7,058 bases of DNA from an uncultured Corynebacterium sp. GTDB taxonomy: Bacteria; Actinomycetota; Actinomycetes; Mycobacteriales; Mycobacteriaceae. The position numbers and the translations under genes are program-made. The notes under the pieces are model-generated. The model worked only from the letters and a program-made list of their open reading frames with translations, ran no database searches and had not been told where the DNA came from. The DNA lies in the NCBI GenBank assembly GCA_945631445.1, contig CALZCR010000083.1, forward strand, positions 1 through 7,058. Direction: 5' to 3'. Each line of letters starts with the position of its first letter. The first letter of the stretch is position 1. Below, piece after piece: positions 1-5,823 of this stretch.

Positions 1-1
1 G

Positions 2-256
2 GCGCGTCGTCCCGAGGAACAGGCGTGCTATACGCTGCTCGACTCCCTCGGCGTGGAGGCCGCCACCGGTTCCGCCTGCAGCGCCGGCGTCAACCGCATG
101 AGCCACGTGCTCGAAGCCCTGGGCGTGGCCGACAGCGAAGGCATCGGCTCCCTGCGCTTCACCCTCGGTCGCACCACCACCGCCGAGGACGTCGACTACC
201 TCGCGGCCCACATCGCCGACGTGGTGGGCAAGGCGCGCAACGCCGGGTTGCGGTAG
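2..256 (+). CDS. Cysteine desulfurase (NifS/IscS-like), C-terminal fragment
   Basis: This is the last 84 codons of a pyridoxal-phosphate-dependent cysteine desulfurase; the reading frame is open from base 2 and ends at TAG 254-256. The enzyme takes sulfur from L-cysteine and carries it as a persulfide on a loop cysteine for Fe-S cluster assembly and tRNA thiolation. The fragment shows the active-site loop GSACSAGVNRMSHVLEALG, whose Cys (codon 77-79) fits the catalytic persulfide cysteine. It is followed by the family's C-terminal signature LRFTLGRTTTAEDVDYL. The PLP lysine and the rest of the fold lie upstream of the window. The nearby mnmA gene uses this kind of sulfur donor, so a functional link is likely. 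Which desulfurase subtype this is (general IscS-like or a tRNA-dedicated form) cannot be told from the fragment. Confidence 0.9.
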   Translation, partial: ARRPEEQACYTLLDSLGVEAATGSACSAGVNRMSHVLEALGVADSEGIGSLRFTLGRTTTAEDVDYLAAHIADVVGKARNAGLR

Positions 257-268
257 GGACTCGCAGAC

Positions 269-317
269 GGCAGTGAATCGGCACGCAGTGGGGAATAAGC
301 GGTGCCGAGACACTGCC
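269..317 (+). terminator. Strong stem-loop after the cysteine desulfurase gene, candidate terminator without U-tract
   Basis: Twelve bases after the desulfurase stop there is a two-part perfect stem. GGCAGTG (269-275) pairs with CACTGCC (311-317), and TCGGCAC (278-284) pairs with GTGCCGA (302-308). Only a 2x2 internal mismatch (AA opposite GA) separates them, and the loop is 17 bases. That gives 14 base pairs, far more than expected by chance in this gap. The loop start GCAGTG (285-290) can also pair with 311-316, so an alternative fold exists. No run of T follows, so it is not a classical intrinsic terminator; a U-less terminator or an mRNA 3'-end stabiliser is the best reading. Confidence 0.5.
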
Positions 318-357
318 TGCAGCCATGCTTCGCGGTGACGCCGTGGTTGACGTTTCA

Positions 358-484
358 CGTCAGAAAATACGACGGGTCGGAAAATTCACCCGCCCGCCTG
401 CTCCTTGACCTTCACCACCTGGGGAAATAAAGGCGCGCCAAGACACAAAGAGTGACGTTTTCCGACGCCTCGTATTTCTCGACG
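358..484. repeat. 27-base imperfect inverted repeat with 73-base spacer
   Basis: The left arm at 358-384 and the reverse complement of 458-484 agree at 22 of 27 positions without gaps. The identical blocks are CGTC, AAATACGA and GTCGGAAAA. The left arm overlaps a small hairpin, TGACG-TTTCA-CGTCA (348-362). The repeat fills most of the gap between the convergent desulfurase and spermidine-synthase-like genes. It could be paired operators, a long stem in a transcript running through the gap, or the ends of a small decayed element. I recognise no known repeat family. No credible small open reading frame with a ribosome binding site was found inside it. Confidence 0.55.
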
Positions 485-513
485 GGCCGATGCGCCATAC
501 GACCCGGCCCACG

Positions 514-1371
514 CTAGTCCTCGTCGACCAGCGCATTCGCCCCGGAGAAGAACTCCCGGGTCCAGCGCTCGTCCTTGTACTGCGCGGGCACCGCGCCGGC
601 CAGCAGGGGTTTGGCCAGGGCGGCGGCCGCCGCCGAACCCTCGGCCGGCAACGGGGCGTCCGAGCCGAGCAGGATGATGTTGCCGTAGCGGCGCCCCTTG
701 AGCATCGCCGGATCAGAGATCACCGCCACGTGCTCGAAGACCTGCGCCATGCCGGCCAGCTCCGCCTTGGCCAGACGCAGATCCGAACGATCCCCGCAGT
801 TGGCGACGTACAGCCCGCCCGGAGCCAACGAAGCATGAGCGGAGCGGAAAAACTCCAGCGTCGTCAACGGCTCCGGAGTCGTCTGCCCGGCGAAGACGTC
901 ACGGAGGATGACGTCCCGGGTGGCCGGCTTGAAGGAATCGGTGACTCTGCGGGCCTCGCCGACGCGGATCTTGACCGTCGGCGCGCGCGGGATGTCGAAC
1001 CACTCGCGCACATAGGATGCGAGCTTGTCGTCCAACTCGACGACGGTGTGCCGGGAATCTGGCCAGACGTCCGCGAAGTAGCGCGCCATCGTGCAGGCCG
1101 CCCCGCCCAGGTGCGTCACGCGCAACCGGGCGGGGTCGAGGTGGGCGGCGACGAAGTGCTCGACCGCGGCGGCGATCCAGCGCATGTACTCGAAGTCCAA
1201 GTCCCTGGGCCGGCCGATCGCCACGTGCGAGGACGGCACCCCGTTGACGTAGAGGACGTAGGCGTCGGAACGAAATTCGTCGGCGACGACCTCCGCCTTG
1301 CCGGTGGAGATCTCGTAGTTGCCGATGATGGAGGAGGCCGTGTCCACGGCCTGTGCACGCTTTCTTCCCAT
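514..1371 (-). CDS. Spermidine-synthase-like protein (class I SAM-methyltransferase fold)
   Basis: This 285-residue protein has the Rossmann fold of the spermidine synthase / methyltransferase superfamily. The nucleotide-binding strand-turn reads RVTHLGGAACTMARYFA (about 84-100). The acidic end of strand 2 is VVELD (110-114). DVILRDVFAG (153-162) matches the position of the catalytic aspartate of aminopropyltransferases, and LAPGGLYVANC (182-192) is the later core strand. The N-terminal LYVNGVPSSHVAIGRPRDLDFEYMRW follows the spermidine synthase pattern but lacks the usual DExxYHExLxH polyamine-site segment, so true spermidine synthesis is doubtful. Such proteins are commonly annotated as spermidine synthase or fused-MFS-like proteins in actinobacteria; the substrate is unknown. 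The ATG at 1371 fits, with a TACGGT -10 eight bases upstream suggesting a leaderless or nearly leaderless mRNA. It diverges from mnmA. Confidence 0.8.
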   Translation of the reverse strand: MGRKRAQAVDTASSIIGNYEISTGKAEVVADEFRSDAYVLYVNGVPSSHVAIGRPRDLDFEYMRWIAAAVEHFVAAHLDPARLRVTHLGGAACTMARYFADVWPDSRHTVVELDDKLASYVREWFDIPRAPTVKIRVGEARRVTDSFKPATRDVILRDVFAGQTTPEPLTTLEFFRSAHASLAPGGLYVANCGDRSDLRLAKAELAGMAQVFEHVAVISDPAMLKGRRYGNIILLGSDAPLPAEGSAAAAALAKPLLAGAVPAQYKDERWTREFFSGANALVDED

Positions 1372-1379
1372 GTCGGCTC

Positions 1380-1409
1380 ACCGTAGCGGAATACTGCCCG
1401 CACCTGGAA
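1380..1409 (-). promoter_or_regulatory. Putative promoter of the spermidine-synthase-like gene
   Basis: On the minus strand, TTCCAG (1409-1404) and TACGGT (1385-1380) are separated by 18 bases and match the loose corynebacterial -35 and TAnnnT -10 pattern. The -10 ends eight bases before the ATG, so transcription would start at or just before the start codon. Only a weak GGTGAG purine stretch is available as a ribosome binding site, which fits leaderless translation. Confidence 0.35.
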
Positions 1410-1432
1410 CGTTGGGTGAGGGAGAAAGGATT

Positions 1433-1461
1433 TTCTGCACACGGGCCTCAAGCGCTAGCGT
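1433..1461 (+). promoter_or_regulatory. Putative mnmA promoter
   Basis: TTCTGC (1433-1438) and TAGCGT (1456-1461) are separated by 17 bases. They lie 34 bases upstream of the mnmA ATG and its ribosome binding site. The -10 sits in the near-palindrome GCGCTAGCGT. The region is shared with the divergent promoter of the minus-strand gene. Confidence 0.35.
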
Positions 1462-1495
1462 GTGAAGGACTCAACCAGCAAGGAGCGCACAACAC

Positions 1496-2581
1496 ATGCG
1501 AGTATTGGCAGCCATGAGCGGGGGAGTGGATTCTTCCGTCGCCGCCGCCCGCGCCGTCGAGGCGGGCCACGAGGTCATCGGCGTGCACCTGGCGTTGTCC
1601 CGCGACGCCCAGCAGACCCGGGAAACCGCGCGCGGCTGCTGCTCGCTCGAGGACTCCGCGGACGCCCGTCGCGTGTGCGACAAGCTGGGCATCCCCTTTT
1701 ACGTGTGGGATTTCTCGGACCGGTTCAAAGAAGACGTCATCGACGATTTCGTCGACTCTTACGCCGTGGGCGAGACCCCGAACCCGTGTCTGCGCTGCAA
1801 CGAGAAGATCAAGTTCGCCGCCCTGCTGGAGCGCGGCATCGCGCTGGGCTTCGACGCGGTGGCCACCGGCCACTACGCGATCATCGACGACGACGGTTAC
1901 CTGCGCCGGTCCTTAGACGAGAAGAAGGACCAGTCGTATGTCTTGGGCGTGCTAGAAAAGCACGAGCTCGACCACTGCCTGTTCCCGGTCGGCGACACCG
2001 AAAAACCGCAGATCCGCGAGGAAGCGGCCGCCCACGGCTTTTCGACGGCCGGCAAGCCCGACTCCTACGACATCTGTTTCATCCCCGACGGCAACACCCA
2101 GGCCTTTTTGGGCGCGCGCATCGGGTTGCGCCCGGGCATGATCGTCGACCAGGACGGCACGGAGCTCAAGCAGCACGACGGCGCCTGGAACTACACCATC
2201 GGTCAGCGCAAGGGCCTGGACATCAAGGCCCCCGCCGCCGATGGCCGACCGCGCTACGTAACCGACATCGACGCCACCACCGGCACCGTGACCGTCGGGC
2301 CCCGCGCGGCGTTGGCGGTCACCCGCATCGAGGCCGACCGGCTGAAGTTTTTGCACCCGGCGATGGCCGGCGAATTCGACTGCGAAGTCCAGGTCCGGGC
2401 CCACGGGTCGGTGGCCGCCTGCCGCGCCCGGGTCAACCGTGACGACGACCGGATGGTCCTCGAGCTGACGGAGCCGCTCGAGGGCGTCGCCCGTGGCCAG
2501 GCCGCGGTGCTGTATCTGCCGGCTGAGGACGACCTCGGCGATATTGTGCTGGGTTCCGGCACGATCTGCGCCACCGCTTAA
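1496..2581 (+). CDS. mnmA: tRNA-specific 2-thiouridylase MnmA (TrmU)
   Basis: MnmA adenylates U34 in the wobble position of tRNA-Lys, -Glu and -Gln and replaces the C2 oxygen with sulfur received as a persulfide. The 361-residue protein has the usual family length. The ATP pyrophosphatase P-loop SGGVDSS is at residues 8-14. The segment [21 protein letters not shown] is typical of bacterial, particularly actinobacterial, members. In [14 protein letters not shown], Cys101 corresponds to the catalytic nucleophile (Cys102 in E. coli). The persulfide-carrying Cys194 lies in DICFIPDGN. The [13 protein letters not shown] motif appears as [12 protein letters not shown], before the C-terminal beta-barrel. 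AAGGAG (1480-1485) precedes the ATG by 10 bases. The desulfurase fragment upstream is the likely sulfur source. The next gene follows after 11 bases, so the two are probably cotranscribed. Confidence 0.96.
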   Translation: MRVLAAMSGGVDSSVAAARAVEAGHEVIGVHLALSRDAQQTRETARGCCSLEDSADARRVCDKLGIPFYVWDFSDRFKEDVIDDFVDSYAVGETPNPCLRCNEKIKFAALLERGIALGFDAVATGHYAIIDDDGYLRRSLDEKKDQSYVLGVLEKHELDHCLFPVGDTEKPQIREEAAAHGFSTAGKPDSYDICFIPDGNTQAFLGARIGLRPGMIVDQDGTELKQHDGAWNYTIGQRKGLDIKAPAADGRPRYVTDIDATTGTVTVGPRAALAVTRIEADRLKFLHPAMAGEFDCEVQVRAHGSVAACRARVNRDDDRMVLELTEPLEGVARGQAAVLYLPAEDDLGDIVLGSGTICATA

Positions 2582-2592
2582 ACTGTGTGGCC

Positions 2593-3609
2593 ATGACCAA
2601 CGCGTATGGACTCGGACCTTTCCCCGGCGCCTCCCTCAGCGAGGCCGCCGACGTGATCTTCAGCGAGACGGGCGACCGTCCGCACCTGCCGCAGCTGCCG
2701 GCCCGCGGCCTGGGCTCCGACGCGGTCGGTCGCACCGCGGCGTTGTTGGGGGAGCTGCTCACCGTGGACCGCGGCCCGCGCTCCTGGATGATGACCCCGC
2801 GCCCGCAGCTGCTCACCCGCGCGTCCTGGGACCGGGTCGAACGCGACCTCGACGAACTGGAGGGGATGTGGGGCTCCCGCCCGACGCGTCTGAAAACACA
2901 GGTCGTGGGGCCGTGGACGTTGGCCGCCGACGTCGAGTTGAGCAACGGCCACCGGGTGCTCACCGACCGCGGTGCCCTGCAGGATGTGACGGAGGCGCTG
3001 ATCGAAGGCGTCAACGCCCATGTCGCCGACCTGGCCCAGCGCTTCGGTCTGAGGCCCGAGCAGATCGACGTGCAGATCGACGAACCGCGGCTGTCGACGG
3101 TGATCGCCGGCCGCCTGCCCGGCACCAGCGAGCTGGATGAGATCCGCGCCGTGCACCCGAAAGACGCCGGCGAAAGACTCGCTCACGTCGTGGAAGGGCT
3201 GACGGCCGGGCACACCCTGCTCAACCTCACCGGCCAGGAAGTCGACTGGGAAGCCGCGGCACTCAGCGGGGCGGATACCGTGCAGCTGACCCTGGGAAAG
3301 GTGCGCGGCACCGCCGATCTGGACGCCTTCGGACAACTGCTCACCGCCGGTCAGCGCGTCGGGGTGGGCGTCACCGCCGCGGGTGACGAGATCGACGAAC
3401 TGGGGGAGGCGCCCCGGGCCAAGGCGGTCGCGGTGGCGAAGTTCTTCGACGAACTCGGCCTGCCGCGCCAGCTGCTGACCACCGCCGTCGACGTGCACCC
3501 GACGGAGACCGACGCGCTGGTCGAGGCCGACGTGCTGTCCGCCGCCGGCGCCTACCGGATGGCCGCTGCGGTCGCCGGCATGCTGGAGCGTGACGCCGGG
3601 GATCTGTGA
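2593..3609 (+). CDS. Cobalamin-independent methionine synthase-like protein without cysteines
   Basis: This 338-residue protein resembles the C-terminal (beta/alpha)8 domain of MetE. Supporting segments are GLGPFPG near the start, TQVVGPWTLA (about 99-108), and VQIDEPRLST, whose Q161-I-D-E-P165 matches the MetE QIDEP motif. True MetE binds zinc through one His, two Cys and one Glu. This protein contains no cysteine at all, and the segment around His207 (GHTLLNLTG) has Leu where the metal-binding HxC would be expected. Methionine synthesis is therefore unlikely and the real function is unknown. A similar uncharacterised protein is encoded just before ligA in mycobacteria (Rv3015c type, from memory). 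ATG 2593 is preferred; GTG 2587 would add two residues. No clear ribosome binding site is visible, and the 11-base gap from mnmA suggests translational coupling in one operon. Confidence 0.85.
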   Translation: MTNAYGLGPFPGASLSEAADVIFSETGDRPHLPQLPARGLGSDAVGRTAALLGELLTVDRGPRSWMMTPRPQLLTRASWDRVERDLDELEGMWGSRPTRLKTQVVGPWTLAADVELSNGHRVLTDRGALQDVTEALIEGVNAHVADLAQRFGLRPEQIDVQIDEPRLSTVIAGRLPGTSELDEIRAVHPKDAGERLAHVVEGLTAGHTLLNLTGQEVDWEAAALSGADTVQLTLGKVRGTADLDAFGQLLTAGQRVGVGVTAAGDEIDELGEAPRAKAVAVAKFFDELGLPRQLLTTAVDVHPTETDALVEADVLSAAGAYRMAAAVAGMLERDAGDL

Positions 3610-3702
3610 TCAGCGCCCGCCTAACACGGTGAGCCTTGGCCGGCGGCCCCAGCGGAGCGGATGAGCTGCGCCCCGCGCCGCACGCAGGGCAGCCGCACCG
3701 GG

Positions 3703-4392
3703 TCACCCCTGCATCGGCCAGGAAGTGTTCAGGTCGCTGGTGTCGCGGCCGCGGGAGTCCAGGTATTTCTTCAGGTCCACCTGCATCTCGTAATAGCTGA
3801 CCGCCTGAAACTCCATGAGCTCGTCGGTGCTCATCTGCTTCAGCTCCGGGAAGGCGTTGTTCACCTGTTTCCAGGCCACGCGCGCGGCGGCCAGTGCGTC
3901 GGCGGTCGCCTCATGCGCGTTGCCCAGCGAGACGCCGTAGAACGCGCTGACGTCCGTGAGCGTGCGCTTGCCCTTGCGGTAACGGTCTTTGGCTTTGTCG
4001 ATGACGTAGGGGTCGAACACTGGCCCCGTGACGGTGAAGTCCCCGGTCAACTGCCGCAGGATCGTCAGGTCATAGGAGGCGTTGTAGACCACCAGCGTCA
4101 GCCCCTTCTCCCAGCCTTCCTTGATTCGGCGGACGGTCTCCGCCAGCACGTCGTCGTGCGGTCGGCCTTCGGCGCGGGCCTGTTCCGTGGTGATGCCGTG
4201 GATGTTGGCCGCTCCCTCCGGGATCTCCACGCCCGGGTCGGCCAGCATCTCGTAGGGGTCGGAGGAGGAACCGTCGATGGTCACTAGAGCGGACGTCACG
4301 ATCCTGGCTTCCATCGGGTTGGCGGAGGTGGTTTCCAAGTCGAAGGAGAGCATGCGCGAAGCGTCGAACGCGGGAGCGGCGGGGCTAGTCAT
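3703..4392 (-). CDS. DnaQ-family 3'-5' exonuclease (DNA polymerase III epsilon-like)
   Basis: This 229-residue protein is a DEDDh exonuclease of the type that removes nucleotides from the 3' end of DNA, in proofreading or repair. All five expected active-site residues are visible. Exo I is FDLETT (Asp18, Glu20), Exo II is VVYNASYDLTIL (Asp108), and Exo III is HEATADA (His160, Asp165). IHGITTEQA at 64-72 is also typical of the family. It has no clear clamp-binding or BRCT/UvrC-like extension, so whether it is the replicative proofreader or a stand-alone exonuclease cannot be settled. The frame stays open upstream to 4632, but ATG 4392 is preferred: it begins 17 residues before the first catalytic Asp, and the upstream extension is low-complexity and overlaps the neighbouring promoter. 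A -10-like TAAGGT seven bases upstream suggests leaderless translation. It converges on the MetE-like gene. Confidence 0.9.
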   Translation of the reverse strand: MTSPAAPAFDASRMLSFDLETTSANPMEARIVTSALVTIDGSSSDPYEMLADPGVEIPEGAANIHGITTEQARAEGRPHDDVLAETVRRIKEGWEKGLTLVVYNASYDLTILRQLTGDFTVTGPVFDPYVIDKAKDRYRKGKRTLTDVSAFYGVSLGNAHEATADALAAARVAWKQVNNAFPELKQMSTDELMEFQAVSYYEMQVDLKKYLDSRGRDTSDLNTSWPMQG

Positions 4393-4405
4393 GTGCACAA
4401 CCTTA
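4392..4405 (-). promoter_or_regulatory. Putative leaderless promoter (-10) of the DnaQ-like gene
   Basis: On the minus strand TAAGGT (4405-4400) matches TAnnnT, and seven bases separate it from the A of the ATG at 4392, so the mRNA would start at the start codon. No good -35 is visible. AAGG within the same site could alternatively act as a weak ribosome binding site 8 bases from the ATG. Confidence 0.3.
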
Positions 4406-4488
4406 GTCACGGGATTGGACGCCGCCCCCGTGGGTGGAGACAGAAGGGGAACGCACATTCGCACGATTCGTGGGAGAAGTCGCGGATC

Positions 4489-4512
4489 CACTAAAATTCC
4501 CATTGATATTAT
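4489..4512 (+). promoter_or_regulatory. Putative promoter of the first mycolyltransferase gene
   Basis: An AT-rich island stands out from GC-rich surroundings. It offers two -10 candidates: TAAAAT (4492-4497), preceded by CAC exactly as in the second gene's promoter, and TATTAT (4507-4512) with an extended TGA just before it. A weak TTCGTG (4467-4472) lies 19 bases before the first. Either would give a short leader to the TTG start at 4557. Confidence 0.4.
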
Positions 4513-4546
4513 CTTGCCCCCACGGTTCGACCCTGCCGGGCGGAAC

Positions 4547-4559
4547 GGAGCCTGTCTTG
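4547..4559 (+). promoter_or_regulatory. Ribosome binding site that decides the TTG start
   Basis: GGAG (4547-4550) is followed by six bases and then TTG (4557-4559). This start places the charged n-region and hydrophobic segment of a signal peptide at the very N-terminus. Upstream in-frame starts lack this and would overlap the promoter. Confidence 0.65.
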
Positions 4560-5729
4560 AATAACCCCACCATCGTCCGTCGCACCGCGGCGTCGATCGC
4601 GTCGTTGGCGCTGGCCGCCGCCCTGGCGTCACCTGTCCTCGCGCACGCCCAGGGCACCGACGCCGAGGCGAGTTCCGCCTCCGACTTCGTCGCCGGGTCC
4701 TCGCGCTCGCCGCTGTCCGGCGGCTCCTCCACCGATGTCGCGCTCAGCTCGGTTGACGCGATCGGATCCAGCGAATTTCCCGTGCCGGAAGACCTCATCG
4801 AGGTCAACGACGCCTATCCGAAGCCGCTGGACGAGAGCATCACCGACTCAGAGTTCCTCTTTAAGGTCGTGGAGGGGCCGGGCCGCATCGAGCGCTGGAC
4901 CGTCGCCTCACCGGCGATGAAGCGCAACGTCGGGCTGCAGGTGCTGCCCGCCGCGAACCCCGACAAGCCTTCCCCGATCCTCTTTTTGCTGGACGGGCTC
5001 AGCGCGCCGCGCAACTCCGGCTGGGTCAGCCACGCCGACCTGGAGGGCGCCTTCGCCGACGACAACGTCACCGTGGTCATGCCCACCGAGGCGCGCGGCT
5101 CCATGTTCGTCGACTGGTACGCCGACGACCTGGGCCTGGGCCGTAACAAGTGGGAAAGCCTCATCGCCACGGAACTGCCGCCCCTGCTCGCGGATGAGGT
5201 CCCCCAGCATAACGGGCACGTCGGCATCGGCGGGTTGTCGATGGGCGCCAGCGGCGCAGTGGCGATCGCCAACGCCAACCCCGAGGTCTTCGACGCCGTC
5301 TTCGGCATCTCCGGCTGCTATTCGACGACCTCCCCGGCGGGACGGATGATGGCCCACGGCACCGTGGAATCCCGCGGCGGCGACTCCGCTAACCTGTATG
5401 GCCCGGACTCCTCCGGCCTGCGCGAGCGCTACGACGTCGTCAACAGCCCCGAAGGGTTGCGGGACATGGCGGTCTACCTCTCCGCCACCACGGGCGCAGT
5501 CAGCGCGGGCGACGAAGAACACTACGGCGACGACGCGCTGGGCATGGCGCTCGGCGTCATTCTGGAGCAAGGCGCAAACAGCTGCACCCGTGATCTGGAG
5601 GCGGCCATGGGCCGGGCGGGGATGAGCCACCAGGAGGTGGTTTTCCTGGAGGAGGGAGCCCACGATTGGACGATGTTCGCGGCTCAGCTCGCCCCCGCCT
5701 GGGGTCATGTGAAAGAAAACCTGTACTGA
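4557..5729 (+). CDS. Secreted mycolyltransferase, antigen 85 / Cmt family (first of tandem pair)
   Basis: Enzymes of this family transfer mycolic acid from trehalose monomycolate to another trehalose, to arabinogalactan, or in corynebacteria to some proteins, outside the membrane. The 390-residue product from TTG 4557 starts with a signal peptide: Arg-Arg at about residues 9-10, a hydrophobic core ending LASPVLAHA, and probable cleavage after AHA or AHAQ. A Ser-rich stretch of about 60 residues follows, then the alpha/beta-hydrolase core: LLDG (144-147), VVMPTEARGSMFVDWYADD with DWY at 186-188, and NKWESLIATELPPLL. The nucleophile is Ser228 in GGLSMGASG, with probable acid Glu337 in LEQGANSCT and base His369 in GAHDW. 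Cys254 and Cys343 are the only mature cysteines. No C-terminal LGFP repeats are present, unlike Cmt1/PS1. The in-frame ATG at 4434 is rejected because it would bury the signal peptide. Confidence 0.92.
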   Translation: MNNPTIVRRTAASIASLALAAALASPVLAHAQGTDAEASSASDFVAGSSRSPLSGGSSTDVALSSVDAIGSSEFPVPEDLIEVNDAYPKPLDESITDSEFLFKVVEGPGRIERWTVASPAMKRNVGLQVLPAANPDKPSPILFLLDGLSAPRNSGWVSHADLEGAFADDNVTVVMPTEARGSMFVDWYADDLGLGRNKWESLIATELPPLLADEVPQHNGHVGIGGLSMGASGAVAIANANPEVFDAVFGISGCYSTTSPAGRMMAHGTVESRGGDSANLYGPDSSGLRERYDVVNSPEGLRDMAVYLSATTGAVSAGDEEHYGDDALGMALGVILEQGANSCTRDLEAAMGRAGMSHQEVVFLEEGAHDWTMFAAQLAPAWGHVKENLY

Positions 5730-5733
5730 CAGG

Positions 5734-5763
5734 TTCCTGCGCAGGGGCTGTGTGCACTAAAGT
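5734..5763 (+). promoter_or_regulatory. Putative promoter of the second mycolyltransferase gene
   Basis: TTCCTG (5734-5739) and TAAAGT (5758-5763) are separated by 18 bases, starting just after the stop of the first gene. The -10 sits in CACTAAA (5755-5761), the same heptamer found at the first gene's -10 (4489-4495). This suggests the second copy has its own promoter rather than relying only on readthrough. Confidence 0.4.
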
Positions 5764-5811
5764 GTGCTCGGGGAAACGCCAGGCCACCAGAGGATCGGGC
5801 GCCAAGAAGAT

Positions 5812-5823
5812 GGAGTGTCAGTG
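5812..5823 (+). promoter_or_regulatory. Ribosome binding site that decides the GTG start
   Basis: GGAG (5812-5815) is five bases before GTG 5821-5823, which opens directly into a Lys/Arg n-region and signal-peptide core. The GTG at 5815 overlaps this site. The GTG at 5764 immediately abuts the -10 element, so neither is preferred. Confidence 0.6.

Noticed and set aside
484..510. GGGCCG...CGGCCC hairpin just after the spermidine-synthase-like stop
   Set aside because: Only six base pairs around a 15-base loop and no T-run on the minus strand; chance is likely at this GC content.
454..516. Possible GTG-started 20-residue peptide through the right inverted-repeat arm
   Set aside because: No adequate ribosome binding site, no recognisable composition, and it ends by chance in the neighbouring gene's stop region.
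490..1386. 298-codon plus-strand open frame opposite the spermidine-synthase-like gene
   Set aside because: Arg/Gly/Val-rich composition without any recognisable domain; it is the GC-rich antisense shadow of the minus-strand gene, which has clear motifs.
1462..2442. 326-codon plus-strand open frame overlapping mnmA
   Set aside because: Out-of-frame Arg-rich translation of mnmA; MnmA motifs lie in the other frame.
2578..3498. 306-codon minus-strand open frame opposite the MetE-like gene
   Set aside because: No family motifs, and it runs antisense to a gene with the QIDEP signature; typical of high-GC DNA.
3665..3693. Hairpin GCT/GCCC with GGGC/AGC between the convergent MetE-like and DnaQ-like genes
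   Set aside because: Seven base pairs with a two-base bulge and no T-run, in very GC-rich DNA; too weak to call a terminator, although the location would suit one.
4434..4556. ATG-initiated extension of the first mycolyltransferase
   Set aside because: It would put 41 residues before the signal peptide and begin upstream of the promoter-like sites; no ribosome binding site is visible.
4393..4632. N-terminal extension of the DnaQ-like protein
   Set aside because: Low-complexity residues unrelated to exonucleases, and it would overlap the start of the divergent mycolyltransferase gene.
4908..5708. 266-codon minus-strand open frame opposite the first mycolyltransferase
   Set aside because: Antisense shadow with low-complexity composition; the second mycolyltransferase has a similar antisense frame in the equivalent place.
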